Below, piece after piece: positions 54,274 through 62,235 of a stretch of DNA of 64,000 nucleotides. The stretch lies in contig NZ_JABBDY010000003.1 of assembly GCF_012847295.1 (NCBI RefSeq), forward strand, positions 558,001 to 622,000. Direction: 5' to 3'. Below the pieces are notes generated by a model, which saw only the letters and a program-made list of their open reading frames with translations, did not search any database and had not been told where the DNA came from. Positions within the stretch are counted from its first letter, which is position 1, and every line of letters begins with the position of its first letter. The DNA is from Microbacterium sp. MF43. GTDB lineage: Bacteria > Actinomycetota > Actinomycetes > Actinomycetales > Microbacteriaceae. A program made the position numbers and the translations under genes.

Positions 54274-54888
54274 CTAGGTGCGCGCGGCGATCCGCTCGGG
54301 CATCGTCGCCCACAGCTCGTCGACCTGCCGGAGCGTGTCGTCGAGGGAGCCACCGGTCTCGATCACGACGTCGGCGACCGCCAGCCGGGCGTCGTCGGAG
54401 ACCTGCGAGGCCAGGCGCGCCGAGGCATCCGCTTCACTCAATCCGCGAAGCTCGACGAGGCGCCGTCTCCGCACCGATTCCGGCGCGTGAGCCACGACGA
54501 TGAGCTCCCAGGGATCGTCGACGCGTGCCTCGACGAGCAGCGGCACGTCGTAGACGACCACCGCCGAGGGATCGGCGGCCAACGCGGCCGCGAAGCGGCG
54601 GGCGGACTCGGCGCGCACCGCGGGATGGACGATCGCGTTGAGTCGCGCGATCGCGTCGGGGTCGCCGAACACCCGAGCGCCCAGGCGAGCACGGTCGAGC
54701 GATCCGTCGGCGGAGACGACATCGCTGCCGAAAGCGGTGGCGATGGCCGCCAGCACCGGGGACCCGGGCTGCTGGACGTCCCGCACGATCTGGTCGGCGT
54801 CGACCACGACGGCGCCGTGCTCGGCGAGGCGGCGGGCGATCGTGGACTTGCCGGAGGCGATGCCACCGGTGAGTGCGACGAGAGGCAT
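54274..54888 (-). CDS. coaE: dephospho-CoA kinase
   Basis: A 204-residue P-loop kinase. Walker A is LTGGIASGKSTIARRLAE, with VVVDADQIVRDV, LNAIVHPAVRAE and VVYDVPLLVEA all diagnostic of CoaE. It phosphorylates dephospho-CoA in the last step of coenzyme A synthesis. The ATG at 54888 (MPLVALTGG) is the only start that gives a normal N-terminus; the upstream extension to 55485 is not conserved. rpsA-coaE-uvrB order is common in actinobacteria, and here rpsA has been separated from coaE by about 6 kb. Confidence 0.96.
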   Translation of the reverse strand: MPLVALTGGIASGKSTIARRLAEHGAVVVDADQIVRDVQQPGSPVLAAIATAFGSDVVSADGSLDRARLGARVFGDPDAIARLNAIVHPAVRAESARRFAAALAADPSAVVVYDVPLLVEARVDDPWELIVVAHAPESVRRRRLVELRGLSEADASARLASQVSDDARLAVADVVIETGGSLDDTLRQVDELWATMPERIAART

Positions 54889-55336
54889 GCATCGAGGATG
54901 CCACGCCCGCCGCCAGCCGGGGCATCGAACCCTTGGGTGCTCCTGAGGTCGCACTGAGGGTGGCTTGAGGGCACGCGAGTACGGTCGGGTCAACCCGAAA
55001 GTACGCGGGTCTGCAAAAGGAAACAGCTGGGGGTGATGGGGACGTGAGCCGACGTGACTCTGTGACGTCGGTCGCATGCCCATTCCCCTTCTCCGACACC
55101 GCCGCAGGGCGGAGCGCAGATGTCCGTATCCGGTACGGCGGGGAGGCGGTCGTGGGGGCGACCGCCTCCCCTCACCGCACCGCAGGGGCACGCGCAGAGC
55201 GACGTGGGGGGGTTCATGTCGCTCTGTCAGCGGCCTCACGCTCCGGCGGGGCCGGCGCACCCGATCCTCGTGATCCGGGTCGCCGCCCCGCCGGGGCAGC
55301 CCTCGCTGTGCCGACACGTTCCCGGCAGGACACGCC
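54889..55336. other. 448-bp divergent gap with several inverted repeats
   Basis: No convincing gene. It holds a 7-bp hairpin (CCGACGT/ACGTCGG at 55049-55071), a 13-bp hairpin (55140-55171) and a G-rich start (CTGGGGGTGATGGGG near 55028). It may be a long leader for the response-regulator gene. I could not match it to a known riboswitch. Short open frames inside lack good start signals. Confidence 0.5.
55140..55171. other. stable hairpin in the response-regulator leader
   Basis: GGGGAGGCGGTCG / CGACCGCCTCCCC, 13 bp with a 6-base G-rich loop. No T-run follows on either strand, so a simple terminator is doubtful. It could be an attenuator or other RNA element. Confidence 0.6.
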
Positions 55337-56179
55337 GTGACGTCCGAGCCCGCCCGCCTCTTCCAGAACGCGTTCTGGGATATCATGACCGACATCCAGG
55401 AACCGGCTTTCCCCATGCCGGCGCCGGAGGGTGAGTCGGTGGAAGAAGCGCGCGTAGCCGTCGTTATCGAGGACGAGGAAGACATCCGGTCCCTCCTCTC
55501 TGCGGTGCTCTCCCAGGCCGGCTTCGAGGTTCACGGAGCCCCGGACGGATACGTCGGCCTCGACCTCGTGCGCGAACACCAGCCACTCGTGACGACCCTG
55601 GACGTCAACATGCCCGGCATGGACGGTTTCGAGACCGCCAAGCGCATCCGGGCCGTCAGCGCGACGTACATCGTCATGCTCAGCGCCAGGACCGAGGAGA
55701 TCGACGCACTGCAGGGCCTGGAGGCCGGGGCCGACGACTACGTCGCAAAGCCGTTCCGCCCCCGCGAGCTGCGCGCACGCATCGACGCGATGCTGCGCCG
55801 CCCCCGCCAGCACGTCGCAGCGGTGGCGCCCGCCGAGGCATCCGAACCATCGGGTGCGTGGCTCGAGCACCAGGGCCTGCGCCTCAACCCGGAGATGCGC
55901 ATCGTCACGGTCGACGGCGAAGACCTCGAGCTCACCCGGAGCGAGTTCGACATCCTCGCCGATCTGCTCGCGGCTGGTCGGCGCGTGCGCGGCAAGTCGG
56001 ACCTCGCCCTCATGCTGCGCGGCGAGCAGTTCACCGGGGTCGAGTTCGTCAGCGACAGCGACGCCCGCGCCATCGAGGTGCATGTCGCCAATCTCCGGCG
56101 CAAGCTCGGCGAGTCCCCCACGAGCCCCCGATGGATCGAGACGGTCCGCGGCGTCGGGTACCGTCTCACCGCGTCCTGA
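55337..56179 (+). CDS. OmpR/PhoB-type response regulator
   Basis: A 280-residue two-domain regulator. The receiver has acidic pocket VVIEDEEDIRSLL, phosphoacceptor Asp in TTLDVNMPGMDGFE, switch Ser in IVMLSART and Lys in DYVAKPFRPREL. A winged-helix output domain follows (RLNPEMRIVTVDGEDLELTR, DARAIEVHVANLRRKL, VRGVGYRL). The GTG at 55337 has AGGA six bases upstream; the ATG at 55385 has no such site but would remove a non-conserved start. It converges on a sensor-kinase operon, its probable partner. Confidence 0.9.
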   Translation: MTSEPARLFQNAFWDIMTDIQEPAFPMPAPEGESVEEARVAVVIEDEEDIRSLLSAVLSQAGFEVHGAPDGYVGLDLVREHQPLVTTLDVNMPGMDGFETAKRIRAVSATYIVMLSARTEEIDALQGLEAGADDYVAKPFRPRELRARIDAMLRRPRQHVAAVAPAEASEPSGAWLEHQGLRLNPEMRIVTVDGEDLELTRSEFDILADLLAAGRRVRGKSDLALMLRGEQFTGVEFVSDSDARAIEVHVANLRRKLGESPTSPRWIETVRGVGYRLTAS

Positions 56180-56206
56180 GAGGCGGGACGTCAGGGGCGG
56201 ATGCCT

Positions 56207-57373
56207 CTACTCGGCCTCCGCCATCAGCACCGACGTCTCGACGCTCGACGACGCGCGGCTGGCCGTCTCACGGGCGACCCTCATGAGCGCCTCTGGTTCG
56301 TAGCCGACCGCCTCGCTCAGCGCGATGCCCACGCCGACGACAGGGATGACGCCCCCGCCGACCTTCCCGAGATCGTCGAACAACCCGCGGTAGATCGCAC
56401 CGGCCTGCCGCCTGGCCTCGATCGCGGTGTCGAGCACGGCGCCGACGAAGAGCCCGGTCTCGCCGTCCTCGGCCACCAGTGCGTTGGTCGGCGCATGGCG
56501 ACGGACGCCCGTGCGCCACGTGTCGGTCACCGAGCGGGCGACCTCGCTGCCGAACGCGGTCGAGATCTGCTCGAGATCGTCGATGCGCACAGCGGTGACG
56601 CCCACGATCTCGCCGCGCCAGGCCGCACGCTCGCACAGGTTCTCCAGTGCGTCGGCGAACGACTCGGCAGGCAGGATGCCGTCCTTGGGGACGCCGACCG
56701 CCGACCGCCGGAGATGGCCCCGCATGGGCGCCCGGGAGGCCCGCAGCACGGACGTGCTCACCACGGCCACGATCGTCAGCACCACGGTGAGGAAGCTGGT
56801 CGGGATCGTGCCGAACGCGTTCTGGAACAGCGGGCTGTCGGGACCCGACGTGAGGAACGCCGTGGTGCGGGACACGTAGTAGAGGGACTGGAAGCCGAGC
56901 ACGGCGGCGAGGACCCACGCCGTGCGCGCCTCGCGCAGCGCGCCGCGCAGGCACTCGACAGCTCCGGCCGCCGCGAAGGCCAGCAGCCCGACGAACATCC
57001 AGACCGCGCCAGCCCAGTCGCCTCCATCCGGTCCCTCCACCGCGACGGCGACCGCCGCGGCGAGGACGCCTCCGGCCACGAGGGCGGCCGCCCAGTCCAT
57101 GCGCCGGCCGTTGAAGACACGGCAGCCGAGCCACATGCAGCCGGTGCCCGCGACGAAGGCGCTGTTGCCGACCGCCACGGCCCACCACGCCCCGTCCGAT
57201 TGGGACCACATCGTGTAGGCCAGCGTGGTCAGCATGGCGGCGAGGAAGCCGAGCGCCCAGATGCGCCCCGCTCCCTCGTCGCGGCGCAGCAGCGTCTCGA
57301 CGATGAAGAGGATGCCGCTCACGTTGACGACCAGCGCCGTCATGATGACGACGCTCGTGAGATCGAGGGTCAT
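56207..57373 (-). CDS. multi-helix membrane protein with degenerate GGDEF-like domain
   Basis: A 388-residue protein. About seven transmembrane helices fill residues 1-212, and a soluble domain fills 225-388. That domain follows GGDEF-domain layout: VRIDDLEQISTAFGSEVARSV in place of the substrate-binding helix, then AEDGETGLFVGAV where GG(D/E)EF should be. The signature residues are missing, so diguanylate cyclase activity is unlikely. The start overlaps the kinase stop (ATGA). It may act as a GTP or c-di-GMP sensor or simply a signalling scaffold. The GGDEF link is an inference from pattern, not strong identity. Confidence 0.65.
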   Translation of the reverse strand: MTLDLTSVVIMTALVVNVSGILFIVETLLRRDEGAGRIWALGFLAAMLTTLAYTMWSQSDGAWWAVAVGNSAFVAGTGCMWLGCRVFNGRRMDWAAALVAGGVLAAAVAVAVEGPDGGDWAGAVWMFVGLLAFAAAGAVECLRGALREARTAWVLAAVLGFQSLYYVSRTTAFLTSGPDSPLFQNAFGTIPTSFLTVVLTIVAVVSTSVLRASRAPMRGHLRRSAVGVPKDGILPAESFADALENLCERAAWRGEIVGVTAVRIDDLEQISTAFGSEVARSVTDTWRTGVRRHAPTNALVAEDGETGLFVGAVLDTAIEARRQAGAIYRGLFDDLGKVGGGVIPVVGVGIALSEAVGYEPEALMRVARETASRASSSVETSVLMAEAE

Positions 57374-59052
57374 GCGGCCGTTCCTTCCGGGGCGATGGCG
57401 GGGAGCTTGACGACGAAGGTGGAGCCCACGCCCGGCGAGCTGTGAAGTCCCAGCTCGCCGCCGTGCGCCCGCACGATGTCGCGAGTGATGGCGAGCCCGA
57501 GTCCCGTGCCGGAGCGACGCCGTGCACCCGCCTTGTAGAACCGCTGGAAGAGCCGCGATCGATCGCTCTCACTGATGCCGATCCCGGTGTCGCGCACCAG
57601 GATCCACGTGGATGTCCCGTCGGTCGTCGTGCCGAGGAACACCGTGCCGCCGTCCTTGTTGTACGCGATCGCGTTCGAGACGAGGTTGTCGACCACCTGG
57701 CGCAAGCGCACCGGGTCGCCCCACACCGGCGCGTCCTCGAGGCCGGTCGTGTCGATCTCCACCGCGCGCATCGTGGCGCGTGGGAGCAGGGCTTCGCCGG
57801 ACGCGCGCACGATCTCCCGCGCGTCGAGGGCCTGGGGCGTCATGGAGGCCTCGATGGACGACGACGACGACGAGGAGGCCGCGAGGATGTCGGCGACGAT
57901 CCGCAGGAGCCGTTCGGCGTTGCGCTCGGCGATGTCGAGGTTCGCACGCACGTGGTCGGGGATGCCGGGCTCCTCGATCGCCAGATCGAGGTACCCGAGG
58001 ATCGAGGTCAGGGGGGTCCGCAGTTCGTGCGACACCGAGGCCACCAGTTCGTCGCGCGCCCGCAGCGCCTCGAGCTCGGAGGTCACGTCTCGCGAGATCA
58101 CCACGGCCCCCGAATCGCCTCCGTCGGGGTCGAGCAGCCGTCGCGCGGTGATGCTGAGCGCTTTACGCGGACCGGGCTCCTCGCCGAACCACACCACCTG
58201 ACTGTCGAACGCCTCGCCTCGGAGCGCCCTCTCGACGGGCAGCTCGTCGGGCGGAAGGCGTGTGACGCCGTCATCGCGGAATGCCACGACATCCTCGCCG
58301 TCGGCGCGCACCGCGCGCTGGAGCCGGCCATGGGCCTCATTGGTCACGGCCACCCGGCCGTCGGCCTCGACCCGGATGACCCCGAAGTCGACGGCGTCGA
58401 GGACCTCGGTGACGACCTGCTCCTGCCTCCGGGAGCTCTCCAGCACGCGCCGCAGGAGCTGCGCCTGCTTGGCCAGCAGGGTGCGCTGCGCGTCTGACCT
58501 CCGGGCGGTGAGATGGCTCGTCGCCGCAACCGCGAAGAGGACCAGCGGCAGCAGGAAGGTCGTGTAGGTCACCTCCTGCGCACTGGCCACCGTCAGCACC
58601 GTGATGATGGCGGCGATGGAGACGATCACCGCGAACAGACCCAGCAGTCCGAAGCCAGACGCCAGCCACGTCGTGGGGAAGATCCACAGCAGTCCCATCG
58701 CGGTGCCGGGCGCCGCGAGCTGCATGAGGGTGATCGCCGCGATGTCGACGGCCGGGACGAGGGCGACCCAGCCCCACGCGAACCGGTTCCACGGAATCAC
58801 GAGGGTCGCGCCGGTCACGATCACGACCATCACGACGCCGGCGAAGAAGAGCACGGGATCGCCCGGGAACGGCCCGACGGCGACGAGCACCCCGAGCGCG
58901 AAGACGACCGAGGCCAGCAGCAGCTGATTCAGCGTGGCGGTGCGCTCGCGCGTGCGGTCCGCGAAATCGGGGCGCAGCCACGCGGCTCGCGCGCGCCCTT
59001 CCCGCCGGGCGCGCGGGACGGGGCGCCGCTCGTCATTCGTCGCGGCGACCAT
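57370..59052 (-). CDS. membrane sensor histidine kinase with PAS domain
   Basis: A 560-residue kinase. Residues 40-185 hold about five to six transmembrane helices. A PAS-like region covers about 210-330 (DAVDFGVIRVEADGRVAVTN). The DHp phosphorylation motif is SVSHELRTPLTSILGYLDLA. The ATP-binding domain has N-box QVVDNLVSNAIAYNKDGG, G1 VRDTGIGIS and G2 GTGLGLAI. A seven-Ser run lies just after the DHp helices. It is probably the partner of the convergent response regulator. The ATG lies six bases after TAGCGT. The GGDEF-like gene is coupled downstream. Confidence 0.93.
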   Translation of the reverse strand: MVAATNDERRPVPRARREGRARAAWLRPDFADRTRERTATLNQLLLASVVFALGVLVAVGPFPGDPVLFFAGVVMVVIVTGATLVIPWNRFAWGWVALVPAVDIAAITLMQLAAPGTAMGLLWIFPTTWLASGFGLLGLFAVIVSIAAIITVLTVASAQEVTYTTFLLPLVLFAVAATSHLTARRSDAQRTLLAKQAQLLRRVLESSRRQEQVVTEVLDAVDFGVIRVEADGRVAVTNEAHGRLQRAVRADGEDVVAFRDDGVTRLPPDELPVERALRGEAFDSQVVWFGEEPGPRKALSITARRLLDPDGGDSGAVVISRDVTSELEALRARDELVASVSHELRTPLTSILGYLDLAIEEPGIPDHVRANLDIAERNAERLLRIVADILAASSSSSSSIEASMTPQALDAREIVRASGEALLPRATMRAVEIDTTGLEDAPVWGDPVRLRQVVDNLVSNAIAYNKDGGTVFLGTTTDGTSTWILVRDTGIGISESDRSRLFQRFYKAGARRRSGTGLGLAITRDIVRAHGGELGLHSSPGVGSTFVVKLPAIAPEGTAA

Positions 59053-59058
59053 ACGGTG

Positions 59059-59064
59059 ACGCTA
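59059..59064 (-). promoter_or_regulatory. -10 box, leaderless layout (sensor kinase)
   Basis: TAGCGT on the minus strand, six bases (CACCGT), then the ATG at 59052. Confidence 0.6.
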
Positions 59065-59105
59065 ACGGATGCCGGCGCCTCCGCGCGCGGGGCGCGCACG
59101 GGTGA

Positions 59106-59789
59106 TCAGAACCCGAAGTCGCCGCCGAAGTCGCCGCCGAATCCGCCGAAGTCCGCACCGGCGTCGCTCCCGCCCGCGTCACCGCCCCAGCCGGAGCCCG
59201 AATCGCCCCAGCCGTCGCCTGCTGCGGCCCCGTCGTCCGGGCCGGATTCGCCGCTCGCGCCCTCCGCGGAGCCGTCGTCGTAGCCCTGGTCGTACGCCAT
59301 GGACGGCGCAAGGAACGCGCTCACGAGGGCCGACCCGATGACGTAGCCGGCGACGGTTCCGAGGATCGACGAGCCGACCATCGCCCCGAACGACGGACCG
59401 CCGCTCTGACGCTGCGGACCGAGTGTGCGCTCCATGAACCCGGGCTGCGTGTACTCGGCACGCGTGGCCGCGCGCGCCATCGCCCGGGGGTCGGCAGAAC
59501 CGGGGCGCTCGGAATCCGGGAGGCTCGCCGACAGCTCGGCGAGCACCTGCTGACGCTGCGCGTCGGTGAGCTTGGCGAAGGCTTCGGCGTGGACCTGCTC
59601 GATCGTCTCCGGCGGTGCGGTTCGGAGGAGGTAGCGGTAGCGCTCGATCGCGAGCTCGTCCGGGCTGCGCGGGGGCTGTGCACCGGGACGGCCGGCCGCG
59701 GGCTGCGCGGGCCCGCCGTCGCCGTTCTGCGGAACCGGCGGCGTCTGCCGCTCGTCGTCGCTGCCGAAAAGGCGGTCCAGGAAACCCAT
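59106..59789 (-). CDS. Gly-rich-tailed protein, paralogue of the one at 53596
   Basis: A 227-residue protein of unknown function. The start MGFLDRLFG is followed by a Pro/Gln linker, a helical region (YRYLLRTAPPETIEQVHAEA, KLTDAQRQQVLAELSASLPD), a hydrophobic Gly-rich segment (GSSILGTVAGYVIGSALVSA) and a Gly/Asp/Ser/Phe tail ending GGDFGGDFGF. The helical region matches the protein encoded at 53596-54225 in spacing and key residues. A GGAGG site precedes the ATG. It lies 90 bp downstream of the GIY-YIG gene, possibly in one transcript. Confidence 0.75.
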   Translation of the reverse strand: MGFLDRLFGSDDERQTPPVPQNGDGGPAQPAAGRPGAQPPRSPDELAIERYRYLLRTAPPETIEQVHAEAFAKLTDAQRQQVLAELSASLPDSERPGSADPRAMARAATRAEYTQPGFMERTLGPQRQSGGPSFGAMVGSSILGTVAGYVIGSALVSAFLAPSMAYDQGYDDGSAEGASGESGPDDGAAAGDGWGDSGSGWGGDAGGSDAGADFGGFGGDFGGDFGF

Positions 59790-59879
59790 GATCGTCCTCC
59801 GTCCGGTCGGGACTCCCGACGCTAGGCCCGGTTCCTTTGAGCGCGCTGTGGGCGGCTGGCCGCGGAGACGCCGGCGGCG

Positions 59880-60431
59880 TCATCCGCGCGCCGCGACGGC
59901 CTCGCTGACCCAGCGGGCGTAGAGCAGCCAGGGGTCCTCCACACCCGCGGATCGCTCCGCCACGTGCTGGCGAAGCGCCGGCGAGCTGTGGAACCACTCG
60001 GTCCCGGCGAATCGGTCAGCGGCGAACTGTGCGTGACGGCGGCGCTCGACGGCGCGGTCGCCGCGCTCGAAGGCCAGCACCTCGTCGTGCCAGATCGCCG
60101 CAAGACGCTGACGCGGGTTGGAGGTCGTGCCGATCTTGATGCGGTCCGCGTACCGCAGGTAGTACACGATGTCGACGCGCGGCGGCGGCAACTCGTCGTC
60201 GACGATGTCGCCGTGGCGCCATTCGCACACCGCGCAGAGCCATCCGGACGGATAGCGCACGCCGAGGCGAGACGCGCACACCGCACACGGTGAGGGCAGG
60301 GTGTCGGTCACGCCGTGGTGCCGCTGATCCCACTCGGATGCCACGGCGAGGTGCCACTCGCAGAGGGGCACCGGTGCGTCCGGCGGCACGGGGCCGCGGC
60401 ATCCGCTCCCCACCACACAATCACCGGGCAC
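59880..60431 (-). CDS. GIY-YIG (T5orf172/MUG113-like) nuclease-fold protein with two zinc sites
   Basis: A 183-residue protein. Residues 5-27 carry C5, C11, C24 and H27; residues 49-69 carry C49-x2-C52 and C66-x2-C69, a zinc ribbon. Residues 88-147 resemble T5orf172/MUG113 GIY-YIG domains: IVYYLRYADRIKIGTTSNPR (YY..IG with following Arg), a catalytic-type Glu near 129 (AVERRRHAQF) and GTEWFH. The GTG lies six bases after TACACT, with ATGTCGGCG eight bases upstream, as at uvrA and uvrB. That suggests DNA-damage induction. Nuclease activity and role are unproven. Confidence 0.8.
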   Translation of the reverse strand: MPGDCVVGSGCRGPVPPDAPVPLCEWHLAVASEWDQRHHGVTDTLPSPCAVCASRLGVRYPSGWLCAVCEWRHGDIVDDELPPPRVDIVYYLRYADRIKIGTTSNPRQRLAAIWHDEVLAFERGDRAVERRRHAQFAADRFAGTEWFHSSPALRQHVAERSAGVEDPWLLYARWVSEAVAARG

Positions 60432-60437
60432 ACCGCG

Positions 60438-60460
60438 AGTGTACGAAGCGGCGCCGACAT
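60438..60460 (-). promoter_or_regulatory. PafBC-type promoter of the GIY-YIG gene (leaderless)
   Basis: Minus strand: ATGTCGGCG (60452-60460), eight bases, TACACT (60438-60443), six bases, GTG at 60431. Core TGTCGG and both spacings equal those at uvrA and uvrB. Confidence 0.7.
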
Positions 60461-60469
60461 GCGAGAACC

Positions 60470-60505
60470 CGAAAGGGCCGGGACCCGAAGGTCCCGGCCC
60501 TTTCG
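60470..60505 (-). terminator. strong hairpin terminator after rpsA
   Basis: A 16-bp perfect stem, CGAAAGGGCCGGGACC / GGTCCCGGCCCTTTCG, with a CGAA loop. It lies about 50 bp past the rpsA stop and upstream of the GIY-YIG promoter. Confidence 0.88.
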
Positions 60506-60553
60506 ACCGGATCTCGATGTGCGCGTGTGCGCTCCTCGATCACCGCGTGGCTA

Positions 60554-62002
60554 TCAGCGGCCCGACAGCTTCTCACGCAGAGCGGCGAGAGCCTCGTCGT
60601 CGGCCAGCGTGCCCGCGGGGCCGCTGTCGGACGAGAAGGTCGACGCGCCGGTCTCGACCGGAGCAGCGGCCTCGGCCTCGAGCGCCTTCGCGACGACGGC
60701 CTTGTGCGCCTCCCAGCGACCCTGGGCAGCGGCGTACTCCTGCTCCCACTTCTCGCGCTGGGCGTCGAAGCCCTCGAGCCAGGCACCCGACTCGGGGTCG
60801 AAGCCCTCGGGGTACTTGTACTCGCCGTTCTCGTCGTACTCGGTGACCATGCCGTACAGCGCCGGGTCGAACTCGGTGCCGTTGGGGTCCACCGACTCGT
60901 TCGCCTGCTTGAGCGACAGCGAGATGCGGCGACGCTCGAGGTCGATGTCGATGATCTTGACGAAGACCTCTTCGCCGACCGACACGACCTGCTCGGCGAG
61001 CTCGACGTGCTTGCCCGACAGCTCCGAGATGTGCACGAGGCCCTCGATGCCGTCCGCGACGCGGACGAACGCACCGAACGGAACGAGCTTGGTGACCTTG
61101 CCCGGAGCGACCTGACCGATCGCGTGCGTGCGGGCGAAGACCTGCCACGGGTCCTCCTGCGTCGCCTTCAGCGACAGCGAGACGCGCTCGCGGTCCAGGT
61201 CGACCTCGAGGATCTCGACGGTGACCTCCTGGCCGACCTCGACGACCTCGGACGCGTGCTCGATGTGCTTCCACGAGAGCTCGGAGACGTGCACGAGACC
61301 GTCCACGCCGCCCAGGTCGACGAACGCACCGAAGTTGACGATCGACGAGACGACGCCCTTGCGGACCTGACCCTTGTGCAGGTTGTTGAGGAACGTGGTG
61401 CGCGACTCGGACTGCGTCTGCTCGAGCAGGGCGCGGCGCGACAGCACGACGTTGTTGCGGTTCTTGTCGAGCTCGAGGATCTTGGCCTCGATCTCCTGGC
61501 CGAGGTACGGCGTGAGGTCGCGGACGCGGCGCAGCTCGATGAGCGAAGCGGGGAGGAAGCCACGGAGTCCGATGTCGACGATGAGGCCACCCTTGACGAC
61601 CTCGATCACAGAACCGGTGACGACACCGTCGTTCTCCTTGATCTTCTCGACGTCGCCCCACGCGCGCTCGTACTGGGCGCGCTTCTTCGACAGGATGAGG
61701 CGGCCTTCCTTGTCCTCCTTCTGGAGAACGAGCGCCTCGACGGCGTCGCCGACCTTGACGACCTCGTTGGGGTCGACGTCGTGCTTGATGGAGAGCTCGC
61801 GCGAGGGGATGACACCCTCGGTCTTGTAGCCGACGTCGAGGAGGACCTCGTCGCGGTCGATCTTCACGACGGTGCCTTCGATGAGGTCTCCGTCATTGAA
61901 GAACTTGAGGGTCTTCTCGACCGCTGCCAGGAAGTCCTCAGCAGATCCGATGTCGTTGATGGCGACCTGCTTGGTGGCCGGGGCGGTCGTTGCGGTAGTC
62001 AT
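60554..62002 (-). CDS. rpsA: 30S ribosomal protein S1
   Basis: A 482-residue S1 with four S1/OB repeats: GDLIEGTVVKIDRDEVLLDV; NDGVVTGSVIEVVKGGLIVD; RKGVVSSIVNFGAFVDLGGV with VSELSWKHI; and GKVTKLVPFGAFVRVADGIE with ISELSGKHV. Four repeats and an acidic Ala-rich tail are the actinobacterial form, shorter than the six-repeat E. coli protein. S1 helps mRNA binding to the 30S subunit. The ATG at 62002 has AAGGAC upstream. It is monocistronic, with a terminator behind it. Confidence 0.97.
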   Translation of the reverse strand: MTTATTAPATKQVAINDIGSAEDFLAAVEKTLKFFNDGDLIEGTVVKIDRDEVLLDVGYKTEGVIPSRELSIKHDVDPNEVVKVGDAVEALVLQKEDKEGRLILSKKRAQYERAWGDVEKIKENDGVVTGSVIEVVKGGLIVDIGLRGFLPASLIELRRVRDLTPYLGQEIEAKILELDKNRNNVVLSRRALLEQTQSESRTTFLNNLHKGQVRKGVVSSIVNFGAFVDLGGVDGLVHVSELSWKHIEHASEVVEVGQEVTVEILEVDLDRERVSLSLKATQEDPWQVFARTHAIGQVAPGKVTKLVPFGAFVRVADGIEGLVHISELSGKHVELAEQVVSVGEEVFVKIIDIDLERRRISLSLKQANESVDPNGTEFDPALYGMVTEYDENGEYKYPEGFDPESGAWLEGFDAQREKWEQEYAAAQGRWEAHKAVVAKALEAEAAAPVETGASTFSSDSGPAGTLADDEALAALREKLSGR

Positions 62003-62235
62003 GTAGTGGGTTGTCCTTGTTGGGTTGGGGTGTCGGGCTCGGTCGCGGTTCCGGGTCGCGCGGGGCGAGCGGATGCCTCGGCCGAAGCGAAGCGGATTGT
62101 TTTCGTGCGATGTCACATGGCGGCCGGCGCAAGCCGGAGCCCAGGCGTGGCGAGACAGCCACACGCGTGACACTCCAGAGTATCAGAACGCGAGCCCCGT
62201 ACGCGATGTTCCCGCACCGGCCTGACGCGCCGGAA

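Noticed and set aside
54995-55090. c-di-AMP (ydaO-type) riboswitch before the response regulator
   Set aside because: The G-rich stretch is suggestive, but I could not place the conserved blocks or the paired stems of that class.
55363-55378. Perfect 16-bp palindrome CCAGAACGCGTTCTGG as an operator of the response-regulator gene
   Set aside because: It lies inside the coding sequence if the GTG at 55337, which has a good ribosome binding site, is used. The same 15 bases occur in the GGDEF-like gene (56813-56827), where they encode FQNAF. A coding or chance origin is as likely.
57857-57874. (GAC)5 triplet run as a phase-variable switch in the sensor kinase
   Set aside because: Length changes would stay in frame and only alter a Ser run after the DHp helices, so it cannot switch the gene off.
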